DNA of 64,000 nt, taken from positions 62,001 to 126,000 of the forward strand of contig NZ_JACCCW010000001.1 of assembly GCF_013410065.1 (NCBI RefSeq), read 5' to 3'. Both the position numbers and the translations under genes were made by a program. Below are positions 7,899 to 16,872 of this stretch, piece by piece. Below the pieces are notes generated by a model that was given only the letters and a program-made list of their open reading frames with translations, did not search any database and was not told the origin of the DNA. The DNA is from Granulicella arctica. GTDB lineage: Bacteria > Acidobacteriota > Terriglobia > Terriglobales > Acidobacteriaceae. Numbering within the stretch: the first letter of the stretch is position 1; each line of letters opens with the position of its first letter.

Positions 7899-8846
7899 TT
7901 ACTGGGGCTGGGGCTGGGTCCCCGTCCCGGTGCTGCCTGAGCCGGTGGTGCTTGTACCACTGGTGCTGTTGGTGCCGGATGTTGTGCTGCTGCCGAATCC
8001 GGAACCCGTGGAGCTACCGAATCCAGAGCTGGGAGCGGCAGAACCAAGGGAAGACGCACTCGTAGAGGTCATTCCTCCGCCGAAGAGACTGGCCTTTGCT
8101 TTCAACTGCTCGATGCGGGGATCGTAGATGAACTCCCAGGTGGGATAGGTTGTCTGCTCGTTCAACACAATGATGGAGTTACCGGATGCGGCGCTGCCAA
8201 CTCCCATGATGGGCGCGCCGGTCCCCTGAAAGCTGGTGGCGGATTGGCTGCTGAAGCCGGTCGAGCCGGATGAACCGGACGAACCGAATGTCGAGGGCGG
8301 CGTGTCGGAGCCTGAACTCGAGGTGGATGATCCAGACGAGGTAGGCCCAGAAGAGGCAGAGCCGAAGGAGGACGATCCCGACGAAGATGAGCCGAAGGTC
8401 GACGAGTTGGAGTTCCCCGAACCTATTCCGGAGGACATGCCCGCCGCGCTGCCGAGACCGCCTGAGCCTGCGAGTCCGTTCAGCGGCTGGCCGAAGAAGC
8501 CCTTCACCGTCGTCTTCGCTTCGCCAAGATGGATCAGCTTCCAGTCGGGCTTTCCGGTCATGGGGTCTTCGTATCGCCGACGCAGGAAGCGGATGTTGTT
8601 CGTCTTCTCGAGCTGCTCAAGGGAGCCGGGGTAGTGGCCGACCTTGCGATAGTAGACCTGTACTGCGCGCACGTACTGGTTGCCACGATGCACAGCTTCG
8701 ACCTCGCGCTCGCGACGCAGCCCTCGGGCAACCTTTGGTGCGGCAATCGAGAGGACCAGCAAGATGAGGAAGATGGCGACGATGAGCCCGACGAGCATGA
8801 AACCCTGTTCTTCCGGGCGCGTCGCTGGAGTCCTCATCTTCATCAC
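7899..8846 (-). CDS. Pseudopilin-like protein with Ser/Gly-rich tail
   Basis: N-terminal methylation-type segment EEQGFMLVGLIVAIFLILLV: a prepilin peptidase site (cleavage after Gly) and a single hydrophobic helix. Residue +5 is Gly instead of the usual Glu, as in tip pseudopilins of the GspK type. The next part (YVRAVQVYYRKVGHYPGSLEQL, ...DPMTGKPDWKLI) is characteristic of GspG-like pseudopilins. From about residue 125 the protein is a Ser/Gly/Thr-rich low-complexity region ending GTGTQPQPQ. Its start overlaps the stop of the PilP-like gene (GTG 8846, ATG 8843 or ATG 8837 are all possible). It is the last gene of the secretion operon. Confidence 0.8.
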   Translation of the reverse strand: MMKMRTPATRPEEQGFMLVGLIVAIFLILLVLSIAAPKVARGLRREREVEAVHRGNQYVRAVQVYYRKVGHYPGSLEQLEKTNNIRFLRRRYEDPMTGKPDWKLIHLGEAKTTVKGFFGQPLNGLAGSGGLGSAAGMSSGIGSGNSNSSTFGSSSSGSSSFGSASSGPTSSGSSTSSSGSDTPPSTFGSSGSSGSTGFSSQSATSFQGTGAPIMGVGSAASGNSIIVLNEQTTYPTWEFIYDPRIEQLKAKASLFGGGMTSTSASSLGSAAPSSGFGSSTGSGFGSSTTSGTNSTSGTSTTGSGSTGTGTQPQPQ

Positions 8847-9466
8847 CTGGCCTGTAAGGGTAACGTCTGCTGATTGTTGTTGGCTATATCCTCGATGACG
8901 ATCGAGTGCGGGTCGACGCTGATGATGCGATACCTCCGTTGCACAATTTCGCCGGACGACACGATGAAGACGTCCTCACCATGGAGCAGAAAGGCTCGTC
9001 GAGAGCCAGAGGAGTTCGTCTCCGTCCCGAAAAATTTGAGATCGATCGGTGGTGGCGGTGGCGGGCCGATGGGAGCGGTACGGACGGGAGCGATCGGCTC
9101 GGGCGTCCTGACCTTGGCAACCAGATTCGGGATCTCCTCCGGCACCGAGTTGGGAGAGAAGATGTTGCGTCCGCTGCCGGAGTAGACGAGCGATTCGGTG
9201 ACCAGCATCGCCTCCATGTGCAGCGTTGGGTCTAGCTGAGCCTCGGGATTTGCCTTGGACGAGATGCCGACGGTATTACCTGAGGAGGTAGCTGAGGTTC
9301 TAACTGGGATGGTCTTCGCAGGAGCAGTGATGACGGTCGGCGGGGGTACAGGAGCTACATCTGGAGGAAACAATTGAGAGTAGATATAGTAGGCCCCTGC
9401 CAGCCCTAGGACGCCGACCACGGCAAGAATGCCGAGCTTCTTCTTGTCCTCAGCTCCGGTCTTCAT
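8843..9466 (-). CDS. PilP/GspC-like periplasmic pilus-assembly protein
   Basis: 207 residues with one N-terminal membrane anchor (LGILAVVGVLGLAGAYYIY), a Pro-rich linker and a C-terminal beta domain (IDLKFFGTETNSSGSRRAFLLHGEDVFIVSSGEIVQRRYRIISV...). That domain resembles the PilP/GspC HR domain, where a short beta-sandwich contacts the secretin. The assignment rests on this pattern and on position after PilN and PilO. It overlaps PilO by four bases (ATGA) and the pseudopilin gene by four bases. Confidence 0.7.
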   Translation of the reverse strand: MKTGAEDKKKLGILAVVGVLGLAGAYYIYSQLFPPDVAPVPPPTVITAPAKTIPVRTSATSSGNTVGISSKANPEAQLDPTLHMEAMLVTESLVYSGSGRNIFSPNSVPEEIPNLVAKVRTPEPIAPVRTAPIGPPPPPPIDLKFFGTETNSSGSRRAFLLHGEDVFIVSSGEIVQRRYRIISVDPHSIVIEDIANNNQQTLPLQAR

Positions 9467-10137
9467 CGACGCACCTCACTGCTGGGTTCTGCATCGGTAT
9501 TCGTCATGGATACGGTCTTTTCCGAGGCTTCGTTGCCGACTGGCGGACGTAGATAGGTCATCAATTTGAGCCGAAGATTGACGGTACCGCTCTGTTGGCC
9601 AGTCAGAGTAACGCCGGTGATGACGAAGAACATCTTGTCGCGCTCGAGGCTATTGATGAAGAGGACGAGCGGGCGGTAGTCGCCGGTGAGGCTGGCGTCC
9701 ATCCGGACTTCGGTGAGCGCCCCGGCGGCGTCTGCGAGCCGGGGTTCGTAGGATAGGCTGACGCGGGAGAGCTTAACGCCCTGCTTCTTGGTGAGAGCGC
9801 CGAGCTCGCCGACGACCTGCGAATCGGCATAGGGCAAGCGGCTCTGGTAGAAGTCGTCCGCGCTGGCGGTGGCACTGGTCAGCTTTGCGTCGAGCCCGCG
9901 CAGGGGCTGCGCCGCGTGCTCCGCATCGTGCATCTGCGAGGTCTGTTGCGCGACGGCAGAGGCGTTATGGCCGCTTGCTGCCGACCATGCAAAGGCCATG
10001 TGGATCAACAGGTAGAGGTTCACCAGCGCCAGCAGACCGACTCCGGCAAAGTGGAGCTTCAATACTGTAACGAAGCTCTTTGTCCGGTCGAGCAGGCTCA
10101 TCTGGACCGCTGCTTTGGCTTGTGTCAACGAAGTCAT
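9463..10137 (-). CDS. pilO: PilO/GspM-like inner-membrane assembly protein
   Basis: 224 residues with a cytoplasmic N-tail, one membrane helix (FAGVGLLALVNLYLLIHMAF), a coiled segment and a ferredoxin-like periplasmic domain (VRMDASLTGDYRPLVLFINSLERDKMFFVITGVTL). The GDYRPLVLFINSLER pattern is the typical PilO signature. It forms the PilN-PilO heterodimer that links the PilM ring to the secretin. It overlaps pilN upstream and the PilP-like gene downstream by four bases each, so translation is probably coupled. Confidence 0.8.
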   Translation of the reverse strand: MTSLTQAKAAVQMSLLDRTKSFVTVLKLHFAGVGLLALVNLYLLIHMAFAWSAASGHNASAVAQQTSQMHDAEHAAQPLRGLDAKLTSATASADDFYQSRLPYADSQVVGELGALTKKQGVKLSRVSLSYEPRLADAAGALTEVRMDASLTGDYRPLVLFINSLERDKMFFVITGVTLTGQQSGTVNLRLKLMTYLRPPVGNEASEKTVSMTNTDAEPSSEVRR

Positions 10138-10913
10138 CGTGTAGTCCCTTTCACGATGCTGGGTTTTACGGGAGCGGCCTTCGGCGCGACAGCTTTGGGG
10201 TGCGTCGTCTTCTGAGAGCCCGATGCCGGTTGTTTCGTATCCGGGGTTTCATCGCTCGCCTTCTTTGCGGCCTTTACAGGAAGCGCGGGAAGCGGATTGT
10301 AGCCACTCAGGATGTCGAACTCTACGCCGCCGGGGATGCCAGCCGTTTCTACGGGAGCCGGCCTGACACCACGAGGTCCTCCGGCGAGGCCGTTGCCGGT
10401 GTCGTGGGTCTGCGCGGTCTCATTACTCAGACGGGGCGCGAGGAAGCGGTGTGAGGTTTCGAGGTTACGGACAAGCTGCACGGCGCGGTCGCGATCGCCG
10501 CTGACGCGCAGGCGGATGAGGACGTCGCCATCCTTCGTGATCTGCGGCTCGATGCTCGTGACCTGTACTCCAGCGGGCAGGACGGTCTCAAGATCCATCA
10601 TGACAGCGGTCCAACTGAAGCTCTTTTGCGCGAAGAGGGCGTTAAGGAACTGCGACCGCTCGAGGACGGACATGTTCTGTGGCTGGCGCATCCGCGCCTC
10701 GTTGGAGTGCCGCTCCTGTTCGAAGTTCGAGGTCTTCGCCTTGAGCGCATCCATCTGTGCCTGGGCCGCGCTGGCTTTGGCGTTCAGCAAGTGCAGCGCA
10801 ATGCCGAAGATGACGGCCAGCACCACTAGGGCGGCCATGGCCAGCCGCAGCCGCGCAAAGAGCGGGCGGAGTTCGACGAAGGGGCGTGTCGCCAGATTGA
10901 TCGTGATCCGCAT
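10134..10913 (-). CDS. pilN: PilN/GspL-like assembly protein
   Basis: Begins MRITINLATRPFVELRPLF: the short N-terminal INLA(T)RPF peptide binds the PilM groove. One membrane helix follows (MAALVVLAVIFGIALHLL), then a coiled coil and a ferredoxin-like periplasmic domain (SWTAVMMDLETVLPAGVQVTSIEPQITKDGDVLIRLRVSGDRDRAVQLVRNLE). The C-terminal tail is longer than usual and rich in Pro, Lys and Ala (KTTHPKAVAPKAAPVKPSIV). Its ATG shares one base with the pilM stop. Confidence 0.85.
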   Translation of the reverse strand: MRITINLATRPFVELRPLFARLRLAMAALVVLAVIFGIALHLLNAKASAAQAQMDALKAKTSNFEQERHSNEARMRQPQNMSVLERSQFLNALFAQKSFSWTAVMMDLETVLPAGVQVTSIEPQITKDGDVLIRLRVSGDRDRAVQLVRNLETSHRFLAPRLSNETAQTHDTGNGLAGGPRGVRPAPVETAGIPGGVEFDILSGYNPLPALPVKAAKKASDETPDTKQPASGSQKTTHPKAVAPKAAPVKPSIVKGTTR

Positions 10914-12019
10914 CAGCTCTTCAACGCTCCTCGGACACCGCCCAGCCAGGCGCGTGATACGGTTGCGGGCGCGGCGACCATCTCTGTTTCGACTAGTTCG
11001 CGGACCCGGAGCTCCGGACCGCCGAAATCGGCGTCCCGCAGCATGGAGCCGAGGCGATCGGCTCCGGTAGGACCGGCGGAGAGGATAATGCCGGGGGGCA
11101 GACCGAGGGTGTCCTCGAAGTAGGCCGCGGCAACGCTAACCGCTTGTGTAACCTCACGGGAGCCGGAGGTGCGGGCGAGCTCGCGCAGCTCTTCGCGGAC
11201 GCCTTCGAGTACGGCGCTTGGCTCGGCCATCATCGCCTCCCGAGCTGCCGCGGCCTGAGCGGTAACGCCGATAGCGACCGGCTCCTGCCGGGACCACTCT
11301 TCGATAGAGCTCTCGCGGTCCACCAGGGGCAACGAAACTTCGGGCTCTACGTAGGGCTCCTCCGTGGTCATATCGACCGAGCGGTGCAACAGCAGCACGC
11401 CACCCTGCACGATCGCTGTGGTGACGCCCTTGGGACCGGCATTTACAACCAATGTTGCAGTGTCCGAGACATCCAGTCCGGCAACGGTGGCCAACGTGCT
11501 GGGGAGCACGGCTCCGGGCTCGAAGCCTGCCTCGCGGACGGTTGCTTCATACTCCGACAGGACCTCGCGTGGCATGGCGACGGCGACGACGCGGACGAGG
11601 TTTTTGCTTGTCGACATGATCTGATAGCTGACGGCAGCGTCCTCAGATTCAAACGGAAGCAGCTTTTTCAAGCGGAAGCGCACCACGGGGAGCGCCTCAA
11701 CTGTTTTACTCGGCAGCGAATCGAAGTCCAGCAATAAGACTCGAACGGCTGCATCGGGAACGATGAGGGTAACTTGTCCGCCCTTTGATTTGTCGGCGAC
11801 GGCATCCAATACCTTGCGGATTCCCGTGACGATGGCGGAGCGGTCGACGATGTTTCCCGGCTTCAGTCCAGGGGCAAGCGCTCCCTCATGCAGAGGAGAG
11901 CGAGAGATGGCGACGAGCAGCGCCGCAGAGTCTTCAGCGCGAGCGGCTACGATGCCCTCGGCGCGGATCTCGACTGCGAGCCTTGGCCGCGTCCCCAATG
12001 TCTTCGGTAAAAATTCCAT
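10913..12019 (-). CDS. pilM: PilM-like actin-fold assembly ATPase
   Basis: 368 residues, starting MEFLPKTLGTRPRLAVEIRA. It shows the actin/FtsA-like PilM pattern: VTLIVPDAAVRVLLLDFDSLP, VVRFRLKKLLPFESEDAAVSYQI, VVAVAMPREVLSEYEATVREAGFEPGAV, TLVVNAGPKGVTTAIVQGG, and a late IILSAGPTGADRLGSML. In the pilus machinery it forms a cytoplasmic ring that binds the PilN N-terminus. AGGACGG precedes the ATG. It sits 66 bp after the gspE/pilB stop. Confidence 0.88.
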   Translation of the reverse strand: MEFLPKTLGTRPRLAVEIRAEGIVAARAEDSAALLVAISRSPLHEGALAPGLKPGNIVDRSAIVTGIRKVLDAVADKSKGGQVTLIVPDAAVRVLLLDFDSLPSKTVEALPVVRFRLKKLLPFESEDAAVSYQIMSTSKNLVRVVAVAMPREVLSEYEATVREAGFEPGAVLPSTLATVAGLDVSDTATLVVNAGPKGVTTAIVQGGVLLLHRSVDMTTEEPYVEPEVSLPLVDRESSIEEWSRQEPVAIGVTAQAAAAREAMMAEPSAVLEGVREELRELARTSGSREVTQAVSVAAAYFEDTLGLPPGIILSAGPTGADRLGSMLRDADFGGPELRVRELVETEMVAAPATVSRAWLGGVRGALKS

Positions 12020-12085
12020 TCCGTCCTAGCTTACCTGTTGCAGATTACTTCGCTTACTCATCATCTATCGACCGATCCCCCGTTG

Positions 12086-13720
<1,635 letters not shown>

Positions 13721-13761
13721 GCTTGTAAGACTCCTCTTCGTCCAACTCGTTACAGCACCTG

Positions 13762-14154
13762 CTACCAGATGAACGGAACTTCCTTCGACGCCTGAATCTT
13801 CCTGTCGGCGGTCACTAGAGACATCCCCTGGACCAAAGCTGTCGCTCCGATCACCCTGTCCATTGGATCACTCGGATACGCGGCGGTGAACTGCATCGAT
13901 CTTGCTGCAATCGATGCAGATACTGGAAATACGATGAAATTCGCTTCAATCTCCCGCAGGAACGATTCGAGCGGGACCGTCGGCTGAATGCGCCCCCGCG
14001 AGACCATCATAGCCAACTCCCAGAGCGTCATGTCGGCGATGCCGAGACCATCGCCCACCAGACGAGCCTGAGCGATGACCTCTGCTGCCTTTTTCGATAT
14101 ATTTTCTGGCTCGAATGCGAGCCAGGAGACAATGTGCGTATCGAGCAAAATCAC
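13762..14154 (-). CDS. VapC-like PIN-domain toxin
   Basis: PIN-domain RNase of about 130 residues. The N-terminal strand ILLDTHIVSWL supplies the first Asp, GIADMTLWELAM the Glu, and the C-terminal PMDRVIGATALVQGMSLVTADRKIQ the last acidic residues. GTG at 14154 overlaps the antitoxin TGA (sequence GTGA), a coupled arrangement usual in these pairs. A TTG at 14169 would extend it by five residues. Overlap and order (antitoxin first) match vapBC. It sits between pilC/gspF and pilB/gspE on the same strand. Confidence 0.92.
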   Translation of the reverse strand: MILLDTHIVSWLAFEPENISKKAAEVIAQARLVGDGLGIADMTLWELAMMVSRGRIQPTVPLESFLREIEANFIVFPVSASIAARSMQFTAAYPSDPMDRVIGATALVQGMSLVTADRKIQASKEVPFIW

Positions 14155-14384
14155 TTCAGGGCATCCCAATCTTCAAGGGGTGCAACTGGGGTCACAATAT
14201 CTCCAACGATGACACCCTTTCCGCGCATAAAGCCGAAGATGGGATCGGTCGCGGTTGCGATGGGCACCAGCTTCGCTACCGGCTTGCCGTTCTTCGTGAT
14301 CACGACCGGCTCCCGCTTTTTCTCCACTTCGTCCATCACCGCGAGACAGGTTGCCTTGAACTTTGCCGCCGCCATTGTCCTCAT
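14151..14384 (-). CDS. Phd/YefM-family antitoxin
   Basis: 77 residues starting MRTMAAAKFKATCLAVMDEV. The pattern AKFKATCLAVMDEVEKKREPVVITKNGKPVAKLVPI is the standard Phd/YefM DNA-binding fold, and the C-terminal part (DIVTPVAPLEDWDALK) would wrap the toxin. ATG 14384 is preferred because GAGG stands seven bases upstream; GTG 14390 is an alternative. Two 11-bp operator-like repeats lie directly upstream. Confidence 0.9.
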   Translation of the reverse strand: MRTMAAAKFKATCLAVMDEVEKKREPVVITKNGKPVAKLVPIATATDPIFGFMRGKGVIVGDIVTPVAPLEDWDALK

Positions 14385-14396
14385 TGACACACCTCA

Positions 14397-14421
14397 ACCA
14401 TGGTCATCATACCATGGTCAT
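14397..14421. promoter_or_regulatory. Tandem 11-bp repeats, probable antitoxin operator
   Basis: ACCATGGTCAT occurs twice (14397-14407 and 14411-14421), separated by CAT. Each copy contains the self-complementary ACCATGGT. The pair begins 13 bp upstream of the antitoxin ATG and stops 1 bp before the pilC/gspF stop codon at 14423. Position and symmetry suit autoregulation by the toxin-antitoxin complex. Confidence 0.65.
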
Positions 14422-14422
14422 A

Positions 14423-15622
14423 TTATTGCGAAGCTCCACCTGCGCTCAAACTGAAGATCGGCAGGTAGAGCGCGATCAAGATAGTCACTACAACGCCTCC
14501 CATGACGATCAGGATGAGCGGTTCGATCAGGCTCATCGCGGCGGTCAGGTTGGTCTGTACGTCTTCTTCGAAGAACTCGGCGACGGAGTTGAGCATCTGC
14601 GGGAGAGCACCGGTCGACTCGCCAACCTCGATCATCTCGATTGCCAGCTCCGGGAAGATCTTGGTCGCTTGGAGGCTGACTGAGAGCCCTTTGCCCTCGC
14701 GGACCGTCTCGACTGAGCGATAGACCGCATTGCTGATCTGCTTCGAGTCGATCGACCGGGCGGCGGTTTCAAGCGAGGGGACCAAGGGAAGGCCACCTGT
14801 CAGCAGGGTAGACAGAGTTCTCGAGAAGAGGCCAACCTGGTATTTCAACCAGACGTTGCCGAAGATGGGCAGGCTGATGCGGATGCGATCAATCGTGGTT
14901 GCGCCGCCTTCGGTCTTGGCCCAGCGAAACAGCAAGTATCCCACGATCGCGGCAACAATGCCGACGTAGATGCCGTCTTTCTGGGCATATCGGCCGAGGT
15001 CGAGCAGAAAGACTGTTAGACCGGGCAGTTTTGTCCCCAACTGATCATAGAGCTGCGCGAAGCGGGGTACGACGAATGTGATGAGGAAGATGAAGAGGGC
15101 GATGACCATGACAATCAGGAGAGCCGGATAGATCAGACTGGCCTTGAGCTTTTTGCGGAAGGTGAGCGAGACGCGCTGGAAGTCCAGGAAGCGCTGTAGC
15201 ACCTCTTCGAGATTGCCCGACCGCTCGCCGGCCAGCAGCGTTGTCGTATAGACGATTGGAAAACCGCCTTGAGCCTCGAAGGCCGACGAGATCGACTCAC
15301 CTGTCTTGACCCGCGAGCCGACGTCTTCCAATTGCACGCGGAAATCCGGCATCTTCTGTCGACGTGCCAACAGTTCCAGCGATCCCAGAATAGGCAGGCC
15401 GGCCCGGATGAGGGTGAGAAACTGCTGATTGAAGATGAGAAAGGTCTCGAGTTTAACCTTTTTTTTTCCGCCGCCCCCTAGAGCGCCCCGCGATTTGACC
15501 GAATAGACGTAGTAACCCGCCTGCACAAAGCGCGCGCGCAGCTCCTCGGCAGTTGCGGCGGCGTGGGTCTGCTCCTGGACCCTCCCGCGCTCATCCGCAA
15601 GCTTGATAACAAATTCAGCCAT
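14423..15622 (-). CDS. Type IV pilus/type II secretion platform protein (PilC/GspF)
   Basis: 399 residues with two T2SSF domains. Domain 1 is at about 65-190 (FLIFNQQFLTLIRAGLPILGSLELL, ...GGFPIVYTTTLLAGERSGNLEEVLQRF), domain 2 at about 265-390 (VGLFSRTLSTLLTGGLPLVPSLETA, ...IEMIEVGESTGALPQMLNSVAEFFEEDV). Three membrane helices include LIYPALLIVMVIALFIFLITF and a C-terminal LIVMGGVVVTILIALYLPIF. It is the inner-membrane platform on which the ATPase acts. It is the first gene of the secretion operon and is split from its ATPase gene by the toxin-antitoxin pair. Confidence 0.95.
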   Translation of the reverse strand: MAEFVIKLADERGRVQEQTHAAATAEELRARFVQAGYYVYSVKSRGALGGGGKKKVKLETFLIFNQQFLTLIRAGLPILGSLELLARRQKMPDFRVQLEDVGSRVKTGESISSAFEAQGGFPIVYTTTLLAGERSGNLEEVLQRFLDFQRVSLTFRKKLKASLIYPALLIVMVIALFIFLITFVVPRFAQLYDQLGTKLPGLTVFLLDLGRYAQKDGIYVGIVAAIVGYLLFRWAKTEGGATTIDRIRISLPIFGNVWLKYQVGLFSRTLSTLLTGGLPLVPSLETAARSIDSKQISNAVYRSVETVREGKGLSVSLQATKIFPELAIEMIEVGESTGALPQMLNSVAEFFEEDVQTNLTAAMSLIEPLILIVMGGVVVTILIALYLPIFSLSAGGASQ

Positions 15623-15706
15623 AGATTTTTAGATCGCCTGCCAGGTTCACTCTGTGTGGTTCTCCGTCCATCTTAGACGTTCGGGCCGCCGGTTCGCTCA
15701 GACATG

Positions 15707-15741
15707 AAAACGCCCTACTCTTTGGAAGAGCAGGGCGTTTT
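15707..15741 (-). terminator. Intrinsic terminator after the Fe-S carrier gene
   Basis: AAAACGCCCT, one unpaired base and CTCTT pair with AAGAG, one unpaired base and AGGGCGTTTT around a TGG loop. The run of T on either strand makes it potentially bidirectional. It separates the A-type carrier gene (stop 15771) from the secretion operon. Confidence 0.85.
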
Positions 15742-15770
15742 GAATTTGAAGGAGCAGCTATCGCTATGTC

Positions 15771-16157
15771 TTAGACACTAAAGGATGATCCGCACCCGCA
15801 GGTGCTCTTCACAGCGGCATTTTCGAACTTGAAGCCAGCAGCCTCGAGAGTCTCGACGTAGTCTACGGTGCAGTTGCTGAGGTACATGGCGGAGGTCGCG
15901 TCGACAAAGACCTTTAGGTCTTCGAACTTGTACACCTTGTCCATCATGCCGCTCTGGTTCTCGAACGACATCGAGTACTGGAAACCGGAGCATCCGCCGC
16001 CGACCACACCGATGCGCAGACCGGCCGGAATCGGGTCCTGTGTCGCCATGATCTCCTTAACCTTCACGATTGCAGCCGGCGTCAGCGTCACGGGAGTCGT
16101 GGAGGCAGGGGTCGCGGTAACAACTTCTGCGGTTGGCGTAACAGTTGCGGTGGACAT
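15771..16157 (-). CDS. A-type Fe-S cluster carrier (IscA/SufA/ErpA family)
   Basis: 128 residues from ATG 16157, with AAGGAG eight bases upstream; GTG 16163 adds two residues but leaves almost no spacing. The conserved fold starts at about residue 25 (LTPAAIVKVKEIMATQ). The three cluster-ligand cysteines are present: C56 in GGGCSGFQY and C120 and C122 in the C-terminal TCGCGSSFSV. A Thr/Ala/Val-rich N-terminal extension of about 23 residues is not normal for the family. It delivers Fe-S clusters to apoproteins. No isc or suf genes are adjacent. Confidence 0.93.
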   Translation of the reverse strand: MSTATVTPTAEVVTATPASTTPVTLTPAAIVKVKEIMATQDPIPAGLRIGVVGGGCSGFQYSMSFENQSGMMDKVYKFEDLKVFVDATSAMYLSNCTVDYVETLEAAGFKFENAAVKSTCGCGSSFSV

Positions 16158-16517
16158 GGGCACATCTCCTTGAAAATCTCTACTGATTTAGTGTAAGCGC
16201 CCACAAGCCAGACAGCAACAGGCGCTTTCGAACTCTAGTTACAGATGCTGGAAGCGTCGAGAGGATTCAGCAAGGACTTTAATAGTCTGATGAGGCGAAA
16301 CACCAAGTAACCTTACGTCAATCCGGAAAAACAGTGGCTCGATGCCACCTTAGGGGAGATAAATGCAATAAATTTTACCCTTTGGTAACTAGCATCATTA
16401 AAAACTTACACCCTTGATAACGAAGGTATAACTTCTCTTCAGTCTGAGTGGCACAGCCATTCTGGCTGATTTAGGGTTTGGCTTTTGAACAGCTTTTCCT
16501 TCTTTAGGAGTTATGCC

Positions 16518-16793
16518 ATGACAGTTCTTTCGCTTCTTTATGTTGCATGGATGGTTTCCGGTTTCCTGTTTCTCAGCCTTATGGTCTATCGCAGCAGACT
16601 CACCCGGTATGAGGATGAAAAACTCTTCCTCGACGGACATGACGAGTCCGGTGAAAGGACCCAGACCGAAATTATCTATAAGGTCGGGCGACTCCAACCG
16701 CTGGTGACCTTTATCGGCACGGCGACCGGAATTATGAGCGCCAGCATCGTCGGAATCTACCTTTACAACGCAATTCTCATTATCCGGTCCTGA
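16518..16793 (+). CDS. Small two-helix membrane protein, unknown
   Basis: 91 residues starting MTVLSLLYVAWMVSGFLFLSLMVYRSR, with AGGAG eight bases before the ATG. A second hydrophobic helix lies near the C-terminus (PLVTFIGTATGIMSASIVGIYLYNAILII). The loop between them is charged (RYEDEKLFLDGHDESGERTQTEIIYKVGR). No family is recognised. It is alone on its strand, convergent with gnd, and followed by a terminator-like hairpin. Confidence 0.7.
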   Translation: MTVLSLLYVAWMVSGFLFLSLMVYRSRLTRYEDEKLFLDGHDESGERTQTEIIYKVGRLQPLVTFIGTATGIMSASIVGIYLYNAILIIRS

Positions 16794-16825
16794 CGCGGCT
16801 TCGGGCGGGCGGAGGACAGAGGGTC

Positions 16826-16853
16826 GGAGGCATTTTCGCCTCCGGCCATTTTT
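16826..16853. terminator. Hairpin between the small membrane protein and gnd
   Basis: GGAGGC (16826-16831) and GCCTCC (16838-16843) pair around ATTTTC, followed by ATTTTT on the plus strand. It lies between two convergent genes and best serves the plus-strand gene. Confidence 0.6.
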
Positions 16854-16872
16854 CGTGCTGCATGATCGTTGA

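Noticed and set aside
8230..8460. Repetitive tract considered as a CRISPR or tandem repeat
   Set aside because: It is the Ser/Gly-rich coding tail of the pseudopilin; repeat units are irregular and lack spacers.
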